Assembly: GCA_050012775.1 (NCBI GenBank)
Contig: JBEKGN010000002.1
Location: forward strand, 1-64,000
Source of the DNA: Roseiarcus sp050012775
Lineage (GTDB): Bacteria; Pseudomonadota; Alphaproteobacteria; Rhizobiales; Beijerinckiaceae
Length of the DNA: 64,000 nucleotides
Direction: 5' to 3'
Shown here: positions 8,838 to 17,688 of the stretch, piece after piece
Layout: each line of letters begins with the position of its first letter
Position numbering within the stretch: the first letter of the stretch is position 1
Made by a program: the position numbers and the translations under genes
The notes under the pieces: model-generated
Told to the model about the DNA's origin: nothing
The model's database searches: none
Seen by the model: only the letters and a program-made list of their open reading frames with translations

Positions 8838-8991
8838 CTTTCGCGCGCCGAGCGCTGGAAAATCCTGGAATCGCGATGTCGCGCCCCCCTGTACAATTGG
8901 CGCCTGAGGCGCGAGAAGAAGCGGCGCCGGGGAGCGAGGACCCGGCGCGGCGGCCTCAATGGCGATCGAGGATCGCGACTCGGGAGAGCAC

Positions 8992-10035
8992 ATGCGAAAA
9001 CCGGGAAAGGCGTTGAGCTATCGAGACCCGCGCGCGGCGATCCTGGCGGCGCTCGTCGCGCTGTTCGGCGTCTCGTCGGCGCGCGCCAACGATTCCACGG
9101 CGGAACTGACCACCGGCGGGCTCGTATTGGCCAAGACGGCCGATATCGAGATGCGCGCCGAGGATCTCGCCGTCTCCGAGAAGGAGATCGACGTCCGCTA
9201 TCGCTTCTTCAATCATTCCGCGCAGGACGTCACAGTCACGGTCGCCTTCCCCATGCCCGACGTCACCTTGAACGGCCCCGATTGGAATATCGCCTTTCCC
9301 GCGCCGGATTCGACGAATTTCCTCGATTTTCATACGATCGCGGACGGTCGCGAGGTTCAGGCCCAATACGAGCAGAAGGCGCTCCTGGACGGGGTCGACA
9401 TTTCCGCGCGGCTGAAGGCGCTGGGCGTGCCGCTGGCGCCGCAGAGCGATGCGACCAGCAAGGTGTTGGACGGCCTTCCTCGCGCTGAGCAGGACGAACT
9501 CGTCAAGCTCGATTTCGCGACGCCCTACGACGATGACGTCGGCCAGGGATGGCGACACCATGTCATACCGAAATGGACGTTCAAATCGACGTTCTATTGG
9601 AGCCAGACGTTTCCCGCGGGAAAAGAGATCGTCGTCGAGCATCGCTACACCCCGAGCGTCGGCGGCACGGTCGGGACGATGCTCGGCTCGCCGAACATCG
9701 ATGCGAAAGACCTCAGCAATTACCAGACCCTCTATTGCGTCGACAAGGATTTCCTCGCCGGCGCGAAACAGGCGGAGCGGCTGGACGCCTCCGGTTCCGC
9801 GCAGAGCCCGCTCTACGAGAAGCGCATCGCCTACGTCCTGACCACCGGCGCCAATTGGGCCGGGCCGATCGGCGATTTTCACCTGACGGTCGACAAGGGC
9901 GCGCCCGATTCCCTGGTGAGCTTTTGCGCCGACGGGGTCAAGAAGATCGGGCCGACGCTGTTCGAAGTCCGCCACGCCAATTTCACGCCGACGCGCGATC
10001 TGCACGTTTTGATCCTATATCGGCCCAAGGGTTGA
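8992..10035 (+). CDS. DUF4424 family exported protein
   Basis: A 347-residue protein of unknown function. The ATG at 8992 follows GGGAGAGC; an in-frame ATG at 8959 would add 11 residues without its own ribosome site. An N-terminal hydrophobic segment (ILAALVALFGVSSARA) looks like a signal peptide cut at ARA-N. The mature part begins NDSTAELTTGGLVLAKTADIE and continues EKEIDVRYRFFNHSAQDVTVTVAFPMPD, the hallmark of DUF4424 proteins found in Proteobacteria. It is rich in beta strands. It is divergent from the aidB-like gene and 21 bases upstream of a reductase gene that may share its transcript. No catalytic motif is recognised. Confidence 0.82.
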   Translation: MRKPGKALSYRDPRAAILAALVALFGVSSARANDSTAELTTGGLVLAKTADIEMRAEDLAVSEKEIDVRYRFFNHSAQDVTVTVAFPMPDVTLNGPDWNIAFPAPDSTNFLDFHTIADGREVQAQYEQKALLDGVDISARLKALGVPLAPQSDATSKVLDGLPRAEQDELVKLDFATPYDDDVGQGWRHHVIPKWTFKSTFYWSQTFPAGKEIVVEHRYTPSVGGTVGTMLGSPNIDAKDLSNYQTLYCVDKDFLAGAKQAERLDASGSAQSPLYEKRIAYVLTTGANWAGPIGDFHLTVDKGAPDSLVSFCADGVKKIGPTLFEVRHANFTPTRDLHVLILYRPKG

Positions 10036-10056
10036 ATTCATCGCGAGGGGACGCTG

Positions 10057-11040
10057 ATGTCGTTTCGAGCCATACGCGCCGACAAGACGGAATCGGGACA
10101 GAATGTCCGCTTCGTCGAGATGCACGAGTCGGAATTGATGGAGGGCGACGTGACAATCCGCGTCACCCACTCGACCGTCAACTACAAGGACGGCCTCGCG
10201 CTGTCAGGCAAATCGGCGATTCCTCGCCGCTTTCCCATGATCCTGGGCATCGATCTCGCGGGAATCGTCGAAACTTCCGGGCATCCGGGCTTTCGCGCCG
10301 GCGACGAAGTCGTGCTCGACGGCTATGGCCTGAGCGAAACGCATTTTGGCGGCTATGCCGAAAAGGCGCGCGTGAAGGGCGACTGGTTGGTCAAGCTGCC
10401 GCCGGGTCTGACGCGCGCCGAGGCGATGGCGATCGGCACCGCCGGCTACACCGCGATGCTCTGCGTTCTCGCGCTCGAGGGCCAGGGAGTGAAGCCGCAG
10501 ATGGGGCCGGTCGTCGTCACCGGCGCGGCGGGCGGCGTCGGCTCGGTGGCGATCGCACTGCTCGCCAAGGCCGGTTGGAGCGTCATCGCCTCGACGGGCC
10601 GCGCCGAGGAGGCGGACTATCTCAAGGAATTGGGCGCCGCCGAGATCATCGAGCGCGCCTCGCTTTCCCAGCCGGGCAAGCCGCTCGGCAAGGAGCGCTG
10701 GGCGGCGGGCGTCGACAGTGTGGGATCGCAGACGCTGGCCAACGTCATCGCGCAGACCCGCTACGGCGGCGCCGTGGCGGCGTGCGGGCTCGCGGGCGGC
10801 ATGGACCTGCCGACGAGCGTCGCGCCGTTCATCTTGCGCGGCGTGCGGCTGATCGGCGTCGACAGCGTCAATTGCCCGATGCCGTTGCGGCTGGAGGCCT
10901 GGGCGCGATTGGCGCGCGACCTCGATCGCGCCAAGCTCGCGCGCATGACGCAAACCGTTTCGTTCGACAAGACGTTCGAGATCGGCGCGCGAATTCTCGC
11001 CGGCGAGGTGCGCGGGCGCGTCGTGGTGGCGATCGCCTGA
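10057..11040 (+). CDS. acuI: MDR-family NADPH quinone/acryloyl-CoA reductase (YhdH/AcuI type)
   Basis: A 327-residue medium-chain reductase. The N-terminal GroES-like domain carries the family pattern STVNYKDGLALSG and GIDLAGIVETSG, and the nucleotide-binding fold shows VVVTGAAGGVGSVAIALLAKAG. A second conserved segment, GAAEIIERA, follows. These are features of YhdH/AcuI proteins, which reduce acryloyl-CoA with NADPH, a step in 3-hydroxypropionate and DMSP metabolism; in other bacteria the enzyme mostly detoxifies acryloyl-CoA. The length equals that of known AcuI. The symbol is a family-level assignment. It has the upstream start GGGGACGCTG-ATG and is close behind the DUF4424 gene. Confidence 0.82.
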   Translation: MSFRAIRADKTESGQNVRFVEMHESELMEGDVTIRVTHSTVNYKDGLALSGKSAIPRRFPMILGIDLAGIVETSGHPGFRAGDEVVLDGYGLSETHFGGYAEKARVKGDWLVKLPPGLTRAEAMAIGTAGYTAMLCVLALEGQGVKPQMGPVVVTGAAGGVGSVAIALLAKAGWSVIASTGRAEEADYLKELGAAEIIERASLSQPGKPLGKERWAAGVDSVGSQTLANVIAQTRYGGAVAACGLAGGMDLPTSVAPFILRGVRLIGVDSVNCPMPLRLEAWARLARDLDRAKLARMTQTVSFDKTFEIGARILAGEVRGRVVVAIA

Positions 11041-11101
11041 TAGGAAGCGCCGACGCGAATGTGACTTGATCATCGGCCAGAGCGCCGTCAAAAGAGGGGC
11101 C

Positions 11102-11857
11102 ATGACCGACATCTCCTTGCCAGCCGCCGCCGGCGCCGGACTGCTGTCTTTCCTCAGTCCTTGCGTCCTTCCCCTGGCGCCGCCCTATCTTTGTTATTTG
11201 GCTGGGACGACCGTCGAAGAGCTCGTCGATGAAGGCGAGATGCGCACGCGGCGCGATATTCTTGTCGCATCGCTTCTGTTCGTCGCGGGCTTTTCCACGG
11301 TGTTCGTCGCGCTCGGGGCGACCGCGTCGGCAGCCGCCGCGCTGCTGAGAGAACTGAACGCGCCACAATGGTATCTCTTCGGCCGCGGTTGGCTTTCCGT
11401 CGGGTCCGGCCTGACGATCATGGCGATGGGCGCGCATTTTTTGGGGCTCTTGAGGATCGACATACTATTGCGCGAAAAACGCTTGGAGGTCGCCAAGCCG
11501 CCGAGCCTTTGGAGCGCCTATCTCATGGGCCTCGCGTTCGCCTTCGGCTGGACGCCGTGCATTGGGCCGATATTGGCTACGATTCTGGTGGTCGCCGGTT
11601 CACAGGAGACAGTTGCCCGCGGCGCCTTGTTGCTGGCCGCCTATGCGTTCGGGCTCGGCGTTCCCTTCGTCCTCGCGGCGATCGCGATGGAGACTTTCTT
11701 GGGATTTGCGCGTGGTTTCCGCAAGCAATTCGCGCGGCTCGAGAAGACGGTCGGCGTCCTGCTCATGCTGACCGGCGTCGCGTTCCTCACCGGCGGCCTG
11801 CAGGCCGCCTCCGGATGGCTCATCGAGACGTTTCCGACGCTCGGCCGGTTGGGGTGA
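11102..11857 (+). CDS. ccdA: cytochrome c biogenesis / thiol-disulfide transport protein CcdA
   Basis: A 251-residue inner-membrane protein with six predicted helices, the length of CcdA, which carries reducing equivalents across the membrane to periplasmic thioredoxins for cytochrome c maturation. The ATG at 11102 follows AGAGGGGCC; an upstream TTG at 11066 is also in frame. The two redox cysteines sit in FLSPCVLPLAPPYLCYLAG (C21) and GWTPCIGPIL, in the first and fourth helices as in the family. A charged loop (EELVDEGEMRTRRD) lies between helix 1 and 2. Its transcript meets a hairpin at 11872-11897. Confidence 0.92.
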   Translation: MTDISLPAAAGAGLLSFLSPCVLPLAPPYLCYLAGTTVEELVDEGEMRTRRDILVASLLFVAGFSTVFVALGATASAAAALLRELNAPQWYLFGRGWLSVGSGLTIMAMGAHFLGLLRIDILLREKRLEVAKPPSLWSAYLMGLAFAFGWTPCIGPILATILVVAGSQETVARGALLLAAYAFGLGVPFVLAAIAMETFLGFARGFRKQFARLEKTVGVLLMLTGVAFLTGGLQAASGWLIETFPTLGRLG

Positions 11858-11871
11858 GCCAAGACAAAAAA

Positions 11872-11897
11872 GAGCCCGCCGTTCGCACGGCGGGCTC
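11872..11897 (-). terminator. rho-independent terminator of livK
   Basis: A perfect 10-bp stem (GAGCCCGCCG / CGGCGGGCTC) around the loop TTCGCA. Read on the minus strand it is followed at once by six T residues (plus-strand A tract 11866-11871), so it ends the livK transcript 42 bases after the stop codon. It also faces the convergent ccdA gene, whose transcript would meet the same stem but a poorer T tract. Confidence 0.88.
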
Positions 11898-11938
11898 CTC
11901 TCGTTTGACAGGCCCCAGCGGGCTTGCCGCGGATCAGA

Positions 11939-13054
11939 TCACAGCTGAACGTAGGTGATCTTGCCGTCGGCGCCCTTCTTCCAGACGTACCAGACGTAGT
12001 CGACGGTCGTGCGGTCGCCCTTCTTGTCGTAGGCGATGTCGCCGATCACGGTCTTGAAGGTGATGCCGGAATGCATGACTTCCGCGACCTTCTTGGGATC
12101 GAGCGACTTGGCCTTCTCCGCCGCTTCCTTGATGACCTGCATCGCGGCGTAGGAATAGAGCGTATAGCCTTCCGGCTCGAAGCCCTTGGCCTTGATCTCC
12201 GCGACGACGGCCTTGGCGTTGGGGTTGTTGCGCGGCTCGGGGCCGAACGACATCAGCGTGCCTTCGACGCCGGGGCCGCCGATCGAGGCGAACTCGTTGT
12301 CGGTGATGCCGTCGCCGGAGATCATGATGGTCTTCATGCCCTGATCGCGCATCTGCCGGACGATGAGGCCGCCTTCGGTGTGCAGGCCGCCCCACATGAG
12401 ATAGTCGGCGCCCGAGGCCTTGATCTTCGAGACGATCGCCGAATAGTCCTTTTCGCCGGTGTTGACGCCTTCGTAGAGGACTTCCTTCTTGCCGCCGGCG
12501 TTCATGAATCCCCTGGCGGCGTCGGCGAGGCCTTGGCCGTAGGGGGTCTTGTCGTGCACGATGGCGATTTTGGCGTCCTTGAGCTTGCCAAGCGCGAGAT
12601 CGGCCCACAGCTTGCCCTGCTGGTCGTCGCGGCCGCAAGTGCGGAACGCGTCCCACAGGCCGCGGTCGGTGACCTTCGGGTTGGTGGCCGAGGGCGTGAC
12701 GAACAGCACGCCGTTGTCGGCGTAGACTTCGGAGGCGGGAATGGTTACGCCCGAGTTGAAGTGGCCGACGACGAACTTGACGCCGTCGCCGACGAACTTG
12801 TTGGCGACCGAGACGCCCTGCTTGGGATCGGAAACGTCGTCGCCCTGTTCGACTTCGATCTTCTGGCCGAGAATGCCGCCGGCGGCGTTGAAGTCGGCGG
12901 CGGCTTGAGCGACGCCGGTGGTCAGCTGGGCGCCGAACGAGGCGTTGGGCCCGGTGATCGGACCGGCGACGCCCATCTTGATTTGCGCGTCCGCGGCGCC
13001 GGCGAAGGCCAAGCCCGCGGCGAGCACGAGACCCGTGAACCAATATTTTTTCAT
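11939..13054 (-). CDS. livK: branched-chain amino acid ABC transporter substrate-binding protein
   Basis: A 371-residue periplasmic protein with a signal peptide (KKYWFTGLVLAAGLAFAGAADA-Q) and a mature part starting QIKMGVAGPITGPNASFG, the classic LivK/LivJ pattern. Further family segments are GHFNSGVTIPASEVYAD and FVTPSATNP around the ligand pocket and the hinge region GPEPRNNPNA. It belongs to a liv operon but is the last gene, 168 bases after the DUF6867 gene, so it may have its own promoter or higher expression, as is common for binding proteins. The start has GGGAGTGTAGT before ATG. The transcript ends at the terminator just downstream. Exact ligand (leucine/isoleucine/valine or amides) cannot be read from the sequence. 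Confidence 0.93.
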   Translation of the reverse strand: MKKYWFTGLVLAAGLAFAGAADAQIKMGVAGPITGPNASFGAQLTTGVAQAAADFNAAGGILGQKIEVEQGDDVSDPKQGVSVANKFVGDGVKFVVGHFNSGVTIPASEVYADNGVLFVTPSATNPKVTDRGLWDAFRTCGRDDQQGKLWADLALGKLKDAKIAIVHDKTPYGQGLADAARGFMNAGGKKEVLYEGVNTGEKDYSAIVSKIKASGADYLMWGGLHTEGGLIVRQMRDQGMKTIMISGDGITDNEFASIGGPGVEGTLMSFGPEPRNNPNAKAVVAEIKAKGFEPEGYTLYSYAAMQVIKEAAEKAKSLDPKKVAEVMHSGITFKTVIGDIAYDKKGDRTTVDYVWYVWKKGADGKITYVQL

Positions 13055-13222
13055 ACTACACTCCCTGAGTTTCGGGGCGCAAACGGCGCCCCCCGGCGAA
13101 ACGTCATCCCGCCTTGGCGGCGATCAAAGCCTGTTTTTGAATCGGTGTCACCTCAAAAGCTCAAAAGCCGCGAGGCGCGCCCGATTCTTTCGTTTCTTGC
13201 GACGAACGGTCGCGTTCTCTTT

Positions 13223-13567
13223 TCAACGTGCGCGCCAGCGCAATCCGACCTTCTCGAAGGCCCAGGAATACTGCGTCGCCATCTGCCGCGCGCGCATCGC
13301 GGCGTAGCCGAACCAGGCCATGGCGAGCAGCAGAACGAAAGTGACGAGATAATAGTGGAGCGACAGCAGCTCCTCCTGGAACAGCGCGAAATGCAGGAAC
13401 TGCACCGCTGCGGCGAGCACGACCATCGCCGGCGCGATGCGCCAGAGCGGGCTCCAGCCGCTGGCCAAGGCGCGGCCGGTCGTGAAAGCCGCTGCGGCAC
13501 CCAGGCCGGTGAGCACGATGAAAGCCAGAAGCCCGTAGTCGCTGTCGGCCCACACAATTCCAGCCAT
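13223..13567 (-). CDS. DUF6867 membrane protein of the liv operon
   Basis: A 114-residue protein with three or four hydrophobic helices (YGLLAFIVLTGLGAAAAF, ALFQEELLSLHYYLVTFVLLL and neighbours). The ATG at 13567 overlaps the livF stop, so translation is coupled. DUF6867 proteins occur in liv operons of Hyphomicrobiales, and this one sits between livF and livK. Its job is not known; an accessory of the permease complex is an inference from position. Confidence 0.78.
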   Translation of the reverse strand: MAGIVWADSDYGLLAFIVLTGLGAAAAFTTGRALASGWSPLWRIAPAMVVLAAAVQFLHFALFQEELLSLHYYLVTFVLLLAMAWFGYAAMRARQMATQYSWAFEKVGLRWRAR

Positions 13568-14334
13568 CAGTGGCCTCCTTCGAGATACGCCGCGCGCACT
13601 TCGGGTCGCGCGAGCAATTCCTGGCCGGAGCCCTGCATGGTGATCAGGCCGTTGACCATCACGTATCCGCGATGCGCGAGTTTGAGCGCATGGAAGGCGT
13701 TTTGCTCGACCAGAAACACGGATATTCCCTGGGTCCGGTTGAGTTCGGAAATCGCGTTGAAAATCTGCCGGACCAGGAGCGGCGCGAGGCCGAGCGAGGG
13801 TTCGTCGAGCAGCAACAGTCGCGGCCGGCTCATCAGCGCGCGGGCGATCGCGAGCATCTGCTGCTCGCCGCCCGAAAGCGTGCCGCCGCGTTGCTGCGCG
13901 CGCTCCTTGAGGCGTGGAAACATCGCGAAGGCGCGCTCCAAGTCCTCGTCGAAATGCACGAAATTGTCGATCGAGGCGCCCATCTGCAGATTTTCGAAAA
14001 CCGTCATGCGCGGGAAGATGCGCCGTCCTTCGGGCGACTGGGCGATTGACAGGCGCGCGATGCGATGCGTCGGCATGTTCGTGATGTCGTGCCCGTCGAA
14101 GACGATCGAGCCGCGCCGTGCGCGCGGGCTGCCGAAAACCGTCATCATCATCGTCGACTTGCCGGCGCCGTTGGCGCCGATCAACGTGACGATCTCGCCT
14201 TCGTTGACGTCGAGATCGACGCCCTTGAGCGCCTGGATCTTGCCGTAGAAAGTCTCGACGCCGCGCACCGTCAGCAACGGCTTGGGGGCGGGGGAGGTCG
14301 GCGCGGCGCTCGAATTTGCGCTGGTCTGGCTCAT
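13567..14334 (-). CDS. livF: branched-chain amino acid ABC transporter ATP-binding protein LivF
   Basis: A 255-residue ATPase. Walker A reads GANGAGKST, the signature LSGGEQQMLAIARALM and Walker B LLLLDEPSLGLAP, with the PRMTVFENLQMGA segment typical of LivF. The first 20 residues (SQTSANSSAAPTSPAPKP) are a low-complexity extension not seen in most LivF proteins. The start overlaps the livG stop by four bases. It pairs with LivG to power the LivHM permease. Confidence 0.94.
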   Translation of the reverse strand: MSQTSANSSAAPTSPAPKPLLTVRGVETFYGKIQALKGVDLDVNEGEIVTLIGANGAGKSTMMMTVFGSPRARRGSIVFDGHDITNMPTHRIARLSIAQSPEGRRIFPRMTVFENLQMGASIDNFVHFDEDLERAFAMFPRLKERAQQRGGTLSGGEQQMLAIARALMSRPRLLLLDEPSLGLAPLLVRQIFNAISELNRTQGISVFLVEQNAFHALKLAHRGYVMVNGLITMQGSGQELLARPEVRAAYLEGGH

Positions 14335-15242
14335 GCGCCGATCTCCGCTTCCACGCTGGCGAGTTCCTCTTCGTCGGCGACGCCGAGATAGGCGGCGATG
14401 ACCTTGGGATCGTTGCGCACCTCGGTCGGCGTGCCGTCGGCGATCTTGATGCCGTAGTCGAGCACGACCACGTGATCGGAAATCTGCATGACGACCGACA
14501 TGTCGTGCTCGATCAGCAGAATCGAGGTCTTGTGGTCGTCACGGATCGAATGGAGCAACGCGTTCAGTTCGAGAGATTCGCGCGGGTTGAGGCCGGCGGC
14601 GGGCTCGTCCAGGCACAGCATCACCGGATCCGTGCACATGGCGCGGGCGATTTCGAGTCGACGCTGCGCGCCGTACGGCAACTCGCCGGCGGGATCGTCG
14701 GCGCGATCGGTGAGGCCGATCTTTTCGAGCCAGTACTTGGCGCGCTCCACCGCTTGCGTCTCGGCGGCGCGATAGGTCGGCGCGCCGACCAGGCCGAGAA
14801 GGGTGAAACCGCTCGCCAGCATCAGGCTGTTGTGATGGGCGACCATGAGATTTTCGAGCACGGTCATGCCCTGAAACAGGCGAATGTTCTGGAACGTCCG
14901 CGCCACCTTGGCGCGCCAGGCGATCTCGTTGCCGGGCATGCGCTCGAGGAGAAAGAGTTCGTTCGCTTCGGCGATCGCATGCTTGTTTGACGAACGCGTG
15001 AGCGCCTCGACGTCGGCGGCCGAAGCCGAACCTACGCGCGCCAGCGCCAGACGCCCCTCCGTAGGCTTGTAGAAGCCGGTCACGCAATTGAACACCGTCG
15101 TCTTGCCCGCGCCGTTGGGGCCGATGAGCGCGGTGATGTCGCCGCGCCCAACCTGAAAGGTGAGGTCGTTGACCGCGACGAGGCCGCCGAACCGCATCGT
15201 CAAATGCTCGACGACGAGCAGGGGATTGGTCAGCCAGCGCAT
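14331..15242 (-). CDS. livG: branched-chain amino acid ABC transporter ATP-binding protein LivG
   Basis: A 303-residue ATPase that starts at the ATG at 15242, where livM ends with overlap. An open frame continues upstream to 16613, but that part is a shadow of livM. Walker A is GPNGAGKTT, the signature region is LPYGAQRRLEIARAMC (the LivG variant without LSGGQ), and Walker B is PVMLCLDEPAAGLNP. Compared with E. coli LivG there is an insertion of about 35 residues between Walker A and the Q-loop (ASAADVEALTRSSNKHAIAE), which is common in rhizobial relatives. It works with LivF as a heterodimer. Confidence 0.93.
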   Translation of the reverse strand: MRWLTNPLLVVEHLTMRFGGLVAVNDLTFQVGRGDITALIGPNGAGKTTVFNCVTGFYKPTEGRLALARVGSASAADVEALTRSSNKHAIAEANELFLLERMPGNEIAWRAKVARTFQNIRLFQGMTVLENLMVAHHNSLMLASGFTLLGLVGAPTYRAAETQAVERAKYWLEKIGLTDRADDPAGELPYGAQRRLEIARAMCTDPVMLCLDEPAAGLNPRESLELNALLHSIRDDHKTSILLIEHDMSVVMQISDHVVVLDYGIKIADGTPTEVRNDPKVIAAYLGVADEEELASVEAEIGA

Positions 15243-16777
15243 CAGCCGTGTCCTTCCTTGACGAGCGAGCCGGACACTGCCTTCTTCTCCTTGAGGAAGA
15301 TCGACGGCGAGCGCGTCGAAATAAAGCCCCGCGGGCGCACGACCATCATCACCACCATGGCGAGGCCGAACAGCAGACCGCGATATTGCGCGGGATCGAA
15401 ACCGGGCATGGCGAACACGTCGAATATCGCGTCGGGCAGCAGGTGAAACGCCCGCAAGGCGAGAACGGCGCAGACCAGGACGATCGCGACCTGCGCGGCG
15501 AGCCTGCGCGATCGGAGGCTTCCGAACGCGATCACGACGAGGCATATCAAGAACACGCCCGTCCCGTTCGACATGACGGCGCGGAGAAAATCGAGTTCGC
15601 GCAGCATTTCGAATCCGCCGATCAGGAACACCGCCGCCAGCGCGACGCCGATTTGCGAGCCCATTCCGCCGAGCACCACGATGGCGAGAATCGTGGCCGA
15701 CTCCACGAAGGTGAAGCTCTCCGGACTGATGAAGCCCTGCCGCACGGAGAAGAAGGAACCGGCCAATCCGCCGAAGAAGGCGCCCAGCGCGAAGGCCGTC
15801 AGCTTGGTGTTGGTCGTATTGATGCCGAGGGAGCGACAGGCGATTTCGTCTTCGCGCAGCGCCTCCCAGGCGCGCCCGATGGGCAGCCGGCGCAATCGCA
15901 TGGAGACGAGGTTGGTGATGAGCGCGAGGCAGAGGATGACGTAATAGAGGAACATCTTGCCGTGCAGCGGCGAATAGTCGAGGTGAAAAAAGTCGTCGAA
16001 GCCGCCGGGTTGATCGGCGAAGCGCAAGGTGAAGAATGTGATTTTCGGAATCGAGGCGATGCCGGCGCCGCCGCCGGTGAAAGCGACCCAGTTGACGAGC
16101 ACCATCCTGATGATTTCGCCGAAGGCGAGCGTGACGATGGCGAGATAGTCGCCGCGCAGGCGCAACACGGGAAAGCCGAGAATGATGCCCCAGAACGCGG
16201 CGAGCATCCCGGCGAGCGGCAGACAAATCCAAAAGGAAAGGCCGAACGTCGTCGCCAACAGCGCATAGGAATAGGCGCCGACCGCGTAGAACGCGACATA
16301 GCCGAGGTCGAGCAGGCCGGCCAGTCCGACCACGATATTCAGGCCCCACCCCAGCATCACGTAGATCATGATCTGGATGCCGTAAGTATCGACCCATTTC
16401 AGCGAACCGCCGGATCCCAGGAGCGCGAGAACGACGAACGGAAACAGGAACAGCACCGCGAGGCCGACGATCGGCAGGTATTTCGCGCTCGCGGCGCGCA
16501 CGGTCGACGATGTCTTGGATTCGACCCTCCCTTCCTTCTTCACGTCCGCGCTGGCGTTCGAGACGGCCAGCCGTCCGAAGAAGGCGAGGAGGGCGAAGAT
16601 CGCGACCGCCCACGGGCGCGGGATCGGATGCAGCACGCCGTCGATGTCCGCTTCGGCGTGAAGCAGGATGATCGGCACGCAGAGCAAGACGGTCAGGACA
16701 GCCGCCGCCGCGGCCTCTTTGATCCGGGCGCCGAGGTCCGCGCCGTCCACGGTTTCGGAAACAGCCGACATCGTCAC
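15242..16777 (-). CDS. livM: branched-chain amino acid ABC transporter permease LivM
   Basis: A 511-residue permease, longer than E. coli LivM (about 425) because of extra hydrophobic N-terminal and C-terminal segments. The central family pattern is clear: LGWGLNIVVGLAGLLDLGYVAFYAVGAY (about residues 145-172), LRLRGDYLAIVTLAFGEI, the EAA-like loop GRAWEALREDEIACRSLGIN, and VLGGMGSQIGVALAA. It overlaps livH by four bases upstream and livG downstream. With LivH it forms the membrane channel. Confidence 0.93.
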   Translation of the reverse strand: MTMSAVSETVDGADLGARIKEAAAAAVLTVLLCVPIILLHAEADIDGVLHPIPRPWAVAIFALLAFFGRLAVSNASADVKKEGRVESKTSSTVRAASAKYLPIVGLAVLFLFPFVVLALLGSGGSLKWVDTYGIQIMIYVMLGWGLNIVVGLAGLLDLGYVAFYAVGAYSYALLATTFGLSFWICLPLAGMLAAFWGIILGFPVLRLRGDYLAIVTLAFGEIIRMVLVNWVAFTGGGAGIASIPKITFFTLRFADQPGGFDDFFHLDYSPLHGKMFLYYVILCLALITNLVSMRLRRLPIGRAWEALREDEIACRSLGINTTNTKLTAFALGAFFGGLAGSFFSVRQGFISPESFTFVESATILAIVVLGGMGSQIGVALAAVFLIGGFEMLRELDFLRAVMSNGTGVFLICLVVIAFGSLRSRRLAAQVAIVLVCAVLALRAFHLLPDAIFDVFAMPGFDPAQYRGLLFGLAMVVMMVVRPRGFISTRSPSIFLKEKKAVSGSLVKEGHG

Positions 16778-17688
16778 ACCTTCTCGATTTCAGGTCGGCC
16801 CAAAATGCCGGACGGCATGAAGATGAGCGTTATCGCGAGGATCGAGAAGGCGGCGACGTCCTTGTAGTCGGACGAAAAATAGGCCGCCCAGAAGACTTCG
16901 ATCAGCCCGATCATCAGGCCGCCGAGCACCGCGCCCGGCAAAGAGCCGATGCCGCCGAGCACCGCCGCGGTGAAAGCCTTCACGCCCGGCAGGAATCCGT
17001 CGGAGAAATTCACCACGCCGTAATACATCATGTAGAGCGTGCCCGCGACCGCGGCGAGCGCCGCGCCGATCACGAAGGTGATGGAAATCGTCCGGTTGAC
17101 GTCGACGCCGATCAACGCCGCCATCTTCATATCTTGCTCGCAGGCGCGTTGGGCGCGCCCCAGCGCCGTCTTTTGCACCAGCCACCAGAATCCGGCCAGC
17201 AATATCCCCGTGACCACCCAGATGACGATCTGACGATATTGCAGCGTGATGTCGTGGCCCGCGCCGCCCAAATGAATGATGTCGGTGAACATCGGCGGCA
17301 CCGGCTTGTTGCGCGGGCCCTGCGCGACCTGGACGAAATTGGACAGGAACGTCGACATGCCGATGGCCGAAATCAGCGGGGCCAGCCGGAACGAACCGCG
17401 CAGCGGCCGGTAGGCGATTCGCTCGATCGTCCAATTCCAGACGGAGGTGAGCACCATTCCCGCCACCAGCACGATGACGAACGCCAGGGGGAGGGAGGTG
17501 ACCCCGAGGATCTGGGTGAGGACGAGAAACACCAGCAAGGCGATGAACGCCGACAACATGAACACGTCGCCGTGGGCGAAATTGATCATGCCGATGATGC
17601 CGTACACCATCGTATAGCCGATGGCGATGAGCCCATAGACCGATCCGAGCGTGAGCCCGTTGATCAGCTGCTGCACGAAGTTGTCCAT
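16774..17688 (-). CDS. livH: branched-chain amino acid ABC transporter permease LivH
   Basis: A 304-residue permease and the first gene of the liv operon. It begins MDNFVQQLINGLTLGSVYGL and contains GYTMVYGIIGMINFAHGDVFM, both hallmarks of LivH, followed by the coupling loop GRAQRACEQDMKMAALIGVD and GGIGSLPGAVLGGL. Eight or so membrane helices are expected. The 835-base gap upstream presumably holds the operon promoter. Confidence 0.94.
   Translation of the reverse strand: MDNFVQQLINGLTLGSVYGLIAIGYTMVYGIIGMINFAHGDVFMLSAFIALLVFLVLTQILGVTSLPLAFVIVLVAGMVLTSVWNWTIERIAYRPLRGSFRLAPLISAIGMSTFLSNFVQVAQGPRNKPVPPMFTDIIHLGGAGHDITLQYRQIVIWVVTGILLAGFWWLVQKTALGRAQRACEQDMKMAALIGVDVNRTISITFVIGAALAAVAGTLYMMYYGVVNFSDGFLPGVKAFTAAVLGGIGSLPGAVLGGLMIGLIEVFWAAYFSSDYKDVAAFSILAITLIFMPSGILGRPEIEKV

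Noticed and set aside
13152..13167. Tandem repeat CTCAAAAG twice between livK and the DUF6867 gene
   Set aside because: Two copies of 8 bases are too short to support a repeat or binding-site claim.
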